DNA from: Caulobacteraceae bacterium
Lineage (GTDB): Bacteria > Pseudomonadota > Alphaproteobacteria > Caulobacterales > Caulobacteraceae
DNA: 36,038 nucleotides
Assembly (NCBI GenBank): GCA_947478785.1
Contig: CANJXI010000039.1
Span: 1 to 36,038 of the forward strand
Reading direction: 5' to 3'
This document shows, piece after piece, positions 34,087 to 36,038 of this stretch. How positions within the stretch are numbered: position 1 is the stretch's first letter; each line of letters starts with the position of its first letter. The notes under the pieces were generated by a model, which had not been told where the DNA came from, did not search any database, and saw only the letters and a program-made list of their open reading frames with translations. A program made the translations under genes and the position numbers.

Positions 34087-34560
34087 ATGCTGGGCCAAGT
34101 CTACATGGACGCGGTGATCACGCCGCACCGTTCGCTCTCGGAGCGCGGCTTCATCATCCTGATCACGGTGGTGACGCTGGCCAATTGCGCCTCGGCCGCG
34201 GTGTTCCTGGCGATGGGGGCCACGCTGGTCCCGATCTTCCTGGGCGTCGACGTGCTGGCGGTGATCGTGGCCTTCTGGGTCAGCTACCGTCAGGCGCGCC
34301 GGGTGGAGCGCATCCAGGTCACCGCCCGCGACGTGGTGGTGACCCACGAGACCCCGGCCTGGCGCAAGATCGTCTGGGAAAGCCCCACGGCCTTCACCCG
34401 CGTCGGCGTGGAGAAGGACGAGGAACGCACCGTTGGCCTGCGGCTTATGCTGTCCGGCAAGGACGTGTCGGTGGCCGCCGCGCTCAGTCCCCATGAGCGG
34501 GCGGAATTCGGCAAGGCGCTCGAGCAGGCCATCTGGCAGGCGCGGCGCGAACGCGGCTAG
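34087..34560 (+). CDS. DUF2244 membrane protein
   Basis: A 157-residue protein with two membrane helices at about residues 21-43 and 47-66, then a cytosolic domain (RRVERIQVTARDVVVTHETP) ending in a helix. This is the DUF2244 family, found next to nth in many alphaproteobacteria; its function is unknown. ATG at 34087 was chosen; ATG at 34105 (MDAV) is possible. Its TAG stop (34558-34560) is also the first three bases of hairpin element B1. Confidence 0.88.
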   Translation: MLGQVYMDAVITPHRSLSERGFIILITVVTLANCASAAVFLAMGATLVPIFLGVDVLAVIVAFWVSYRQARRVERIQVTARDVVVTHETPAWRKIVWESPTAFTRVGVEKDEERTVGLRLMLSGKDVSVAAALSPHERAEFGKALEQAIWQARRERG

Positions 34561-34609
34561 AGCGCGTCAGGGTGAAGTGGATACCGACACACCCGTCCGA
34601 CGCGCTCTA
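34558..34609. repeat. Hairpin element B1 (at the DUF2244 stop)
   Basis: TAGAGCGCGTC (34558-34568) and GACGCGCTCTA (34599-34609) are 11-bp perfect inverted repeats, with an inner GGGTG/CACCC pair (34570-34574 / 34590-34594). The interior GTGAAGTGGATACCG resembles a widespread alphaproteobacterial intergenic palindrome that carries GAAGTGGANACCGG. The DUF2244 stop codon is the TAG of the left arm. Confidence 0.82.
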
Positions 34610-34621
34610 AACATTTGAAGA

Positions 34622-34673
34622 TAGACCCTTTTCATCCGGTTCAAGCGATTCCACTTGAACCGGAAAGGGTCTA
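34622..34673. repeat. Hairpin element B2 (at the stop of the NTF2-like gene)
   Basis: TAGACCCTTT (34622-34631) pairs with AAAGGGTCTA (34664-34673); inside, CCGGTTCAAG (34636-34645) pairs with CTTGAACCGG (34654-34663) around an 8-base loop, with a 4-base one-sided bulge. The TAG stop of the minus-strand gene (34671-34673) is inside the right arm. B1 and B2 together fill the whole gap between two convergent genes and can act as a bidirectional terminator. Confidence 0.85.
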
Positions 34674-35522
34674 GCCCGGGGTCACGGCCAGGATCTGGTC
34701 GAACACCAGAGCCCAGACGCCGGCCCGCCTCTGCCAGATCCGCACATAGTGGCCGCGCCCGCCGGCCCAGCGGGCGTCGCCGTAGGTCCAGGCGAGGTCC
34801 CCGGCCCGCGAGGCCCCGCCGCCCAGGGCCGCGAAGTCGATGGCGACGGGCCGGGCGGCGAGCTCCCGGGCGACAGCGGCCGGCGTCGCGGCCGGGGCGA
34901 GGGGCGAGCCCTGCATGTGGGCGTCGGGCGCGAGCACGCTCGTGTAGGCGGCCGGTACGTCCGTCGTGGCGCGGGCGGCGAGGGCGACCTCGGCGGCCTG
35001 GACCTGCCCAAAGGCCAGGGCCGGGTCCAGCGGGGCGGGGTCGCCGCCGGGCAGGGCCGCGACTCGCGCACCGGGGCCTGGGGCCGTGCTTGCGTCGCCA
35101 TCGGCTCCGCCGTCGTAGACCCACCGCCAGGCGCCATCGGGCTGGCGACGCCAGACGGTGAAATAGATGGCGGCGCGCTTGCCGTTCACCTCCGCCGGAC
35201 CGGTGGTGAAGCCGAGGTCGCCGGAGCGCGCGATCCCCGCCCAGTTCGGCCACCAGGCGAGCAGGGTCCCGCCTTCCTTCGGCGTCTTGGCGGGCGGGCG
35301 GGCGCCATAGACCGCCCGCGCGCTCGTGGGGTCGGGGGCGAAGACAATGGCGTCGTCGGCCATGAAGCCGAGGAAGCTTCGGGCCACGCCCACCTCGCCG
35401 GCGCGGGCGGCGAAGGCGCGCTCGGCGGCGATCACCGGGGCGGGATCGGCGGGCGCGGCCGCCGCCGTCGCGCCCGCGGCAAGGCCCGCGGCCAGCGCCA
35501 GGCCCGACAGGATTTTCAGCAT
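34671..35522 (-). CDS. Secreted NTF2-like (SnoaL/DUF4440) protein, two domains
   Basis: The 283-residue product starts with a Sec signal peptide (MLKILSGLALAAGLAAG, cut near AAA at about 24). It has two halves of the nuclear-transport-factor-2-like cone fold: the first with AERAFAARAGEVGVARSFLGFMADDAIVF and YFTVWRRQPDGAWRWVYDGG, the second with VALAARATTDVPAAYTSVLAPDAHM and HYVRIWQRRAGVWALVFDQI. The repeat suggests an internal duplication. Ligand or reaction is unknown; the export signal suggests a periplasmic role. ATG at 35520-35522 gives the signal peptide directly. Confidence 0.85.
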   Translation of the reverse strand: MLKILSGLALAAGLAAGATAAAAPADPAPVIAAERAFAARAGEVGVARSFLGFMADDAIVFAPDPTSARAVYGARPPAKTPKEGGTLLAWWPNWAGIARSGDLGFTTGPAEVNGKRAAIYFTVWRRQPDGAWRWVYDGGADGDASTAPGPGARVAALPGGDPAPLDPALAFGQVQAAEVALAARATTDVPAAYTSVLAPDAHMQGSPLAPAATPAAVARELAARPVAIDFAALGGGASRAGDLAWTYGDARWAGGRGHYVRIWQRRAGVWALVFDQILAVTPG

Positions 35523-35583
35523 GGTGTCCTTTCCGCGCGCCCGATGACGGTTGCTTCCATGGGGCCGAGCGCCAAGATGCGGC

Positions 35584-36038
35584 ATGGTGTTCACCGATGT
35601 CGAGATCGAGCGTTACGCCCGCCACCTGGTGCTGCGCGAGGTGGGCGGGCCGGGCCAGCAGAAGCTGAAGGCGTCCAGCGCGCTGATTGTCGGCGCGGGC
35701 GGGCTGGGCTCTCCCGCCGCGCTTTACCTGGCGGCCGCCGGGGTGGGCACCCTGATACTGGTGGACCCGGACGAGGTGGACCGCTCCAACCTGCAGCGCC
35801 AGATCCTCTATGGCGAGGATGACATCGGCCGGCCGAAGGCCGAGGCCGCCGCCGACCGGCTGGCAGGCCTGAACCCGCACATCTTCGTGGCCGGCTACAA
35901 CGGCGCCTTCGACGAGGCGACCGCCGACGAGCTGGTGGAGGGCGTCGACCTGGTGCTGGACGGCACCGACGACTTCGCGGTCCGCTACTGTGTCAACGCG
36001 GCCTGCGTGCGCCACGGCAAGACGTTGGTCTCCGGCGC
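35584..36038 (+). CDS. MoeB/ThiF-family adenylyltransferase, 5' part (cut by window edge)
   Basis: At least 151 residues are visible from ATG 35584. The start EIERYARHLVLREVGGPGQQKL, nucleotide-binding GAGGLGSP (37-44), ILVDPDEVDRSNLQRQILY and LVLDGTDDFAVRY are the E1-like core, which adenylates the C-terminal glycine of MoaD or ThiS for sulfur transfer in molybdopterin or thiazole synthesis. The part with the zinc cysteines and any rhodanese domain lies beyond the window, so MoeB and ThiF cannot be told apart. Confidence 0.93.
   Translation, partial: MVFTDVEIERYARHLVLREVGGPGQQKLKASSALIVGAGGLGSPAALYLAAAGVGTLILVDPDEVDRSNLQRQILYGEDDIGRPKAEAAADRLAGLNPHIFVAGYNGAFDEATADELVEGVDLVLDGTDDFAVRYCVNAACVRHGKTLVSG

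Noticed and set aside
1..36038. tRNA, rRNA, CRISPR array, prophage or defence genes
   Set aside because: No cloverleaf-like sequence, regularly spaced repeats, Cas, toxin-antitoxin or phage-like proteins were seen.

Overview
The window is GC-rich, almost fully coding chromosome from an alphaproteobacterium of the family Caulobacteraceae. It looks more like Phenylobacterium or a close relative than Caulobacter itself; that placement is inferred from gene order and protein style, not from a search. It spans the chromosome partition locus (parAB plus two perfect parS sites) and, about 7-10 kb away, the replication origin. The origin lies between hemE and the PpsR/DUF299 gene, exactly where Caulobacter crescentus carries Cori. 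The origin gap holds two full CtrA boxes (TTAA-N7-TTAA), DnaA W-box and G-box-like words and three GANTC methylation sites.

Layout, left to right. At 1-61 is the N-terminal stub of a probable IS630-type transposase leaving the window. 146-2574: yggS (-), a thiE/tenI-like gene (+), ntrZ (-), a DUF3576 lipoprotein (+). 2780-6929: leuS-lptE-holA (+). 6961-12838: a minus-strand block read DUF6489-mnmE, then mnmG-rsmG-parA-parB, with parS1 between mnmE and mnmG. 12928-16921: dienelactone hydrolase and quinone reductase (+), parS2, a stand-alone receiver (-) and a hybrid histidine kinase (+) around an AT-rich gap. 16971-21310: rho, hemJ, hemH, hemE (-). 21311-21820: oriC. 21821-25497: ppsR-maf-aroE-coaE-dnaQ (+), mostly with overlapping stop/start codons. 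25511-28488: secB (-), then timA-mltA-smr (+). 28528-32728: adenosine-kinase-like gene-hisB-hisH-hisA, a hairpin insert, hisF-hisE (-). 32795-36038: hypothetical lipoprotein (-), nth (-), DUF2244 (+), tandem hairpins, NTF2-like secreted protein (-), and the start of a moeB/thiF gene (+).

Functionally the core is replication and segregation (oriC, parABS, holA, dnaQ), translation and tRNA modification (leuS, mnmE, mnmG, rsmG), envelope biogenesis (lptE, secB, mltA), late heme synthesis (hemE, hemH, hemJ) and histidine biosynthesis. Genes flanking oriC mostly point away from it, so they are co-directional with the forks. I see no tRNA, rRNA, CRISPR, prophage or defence system. The most unusual material is non-coding: paired hairpin elements bounded by CTAG whose ends supply the stop codons of neighbouring genes, the palindrome-extended parS2, repeated TGTCC words in oriC, and the AT-rich gap beside the orphan two-component pair. 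None amounts to an obviously new multi-gene system.
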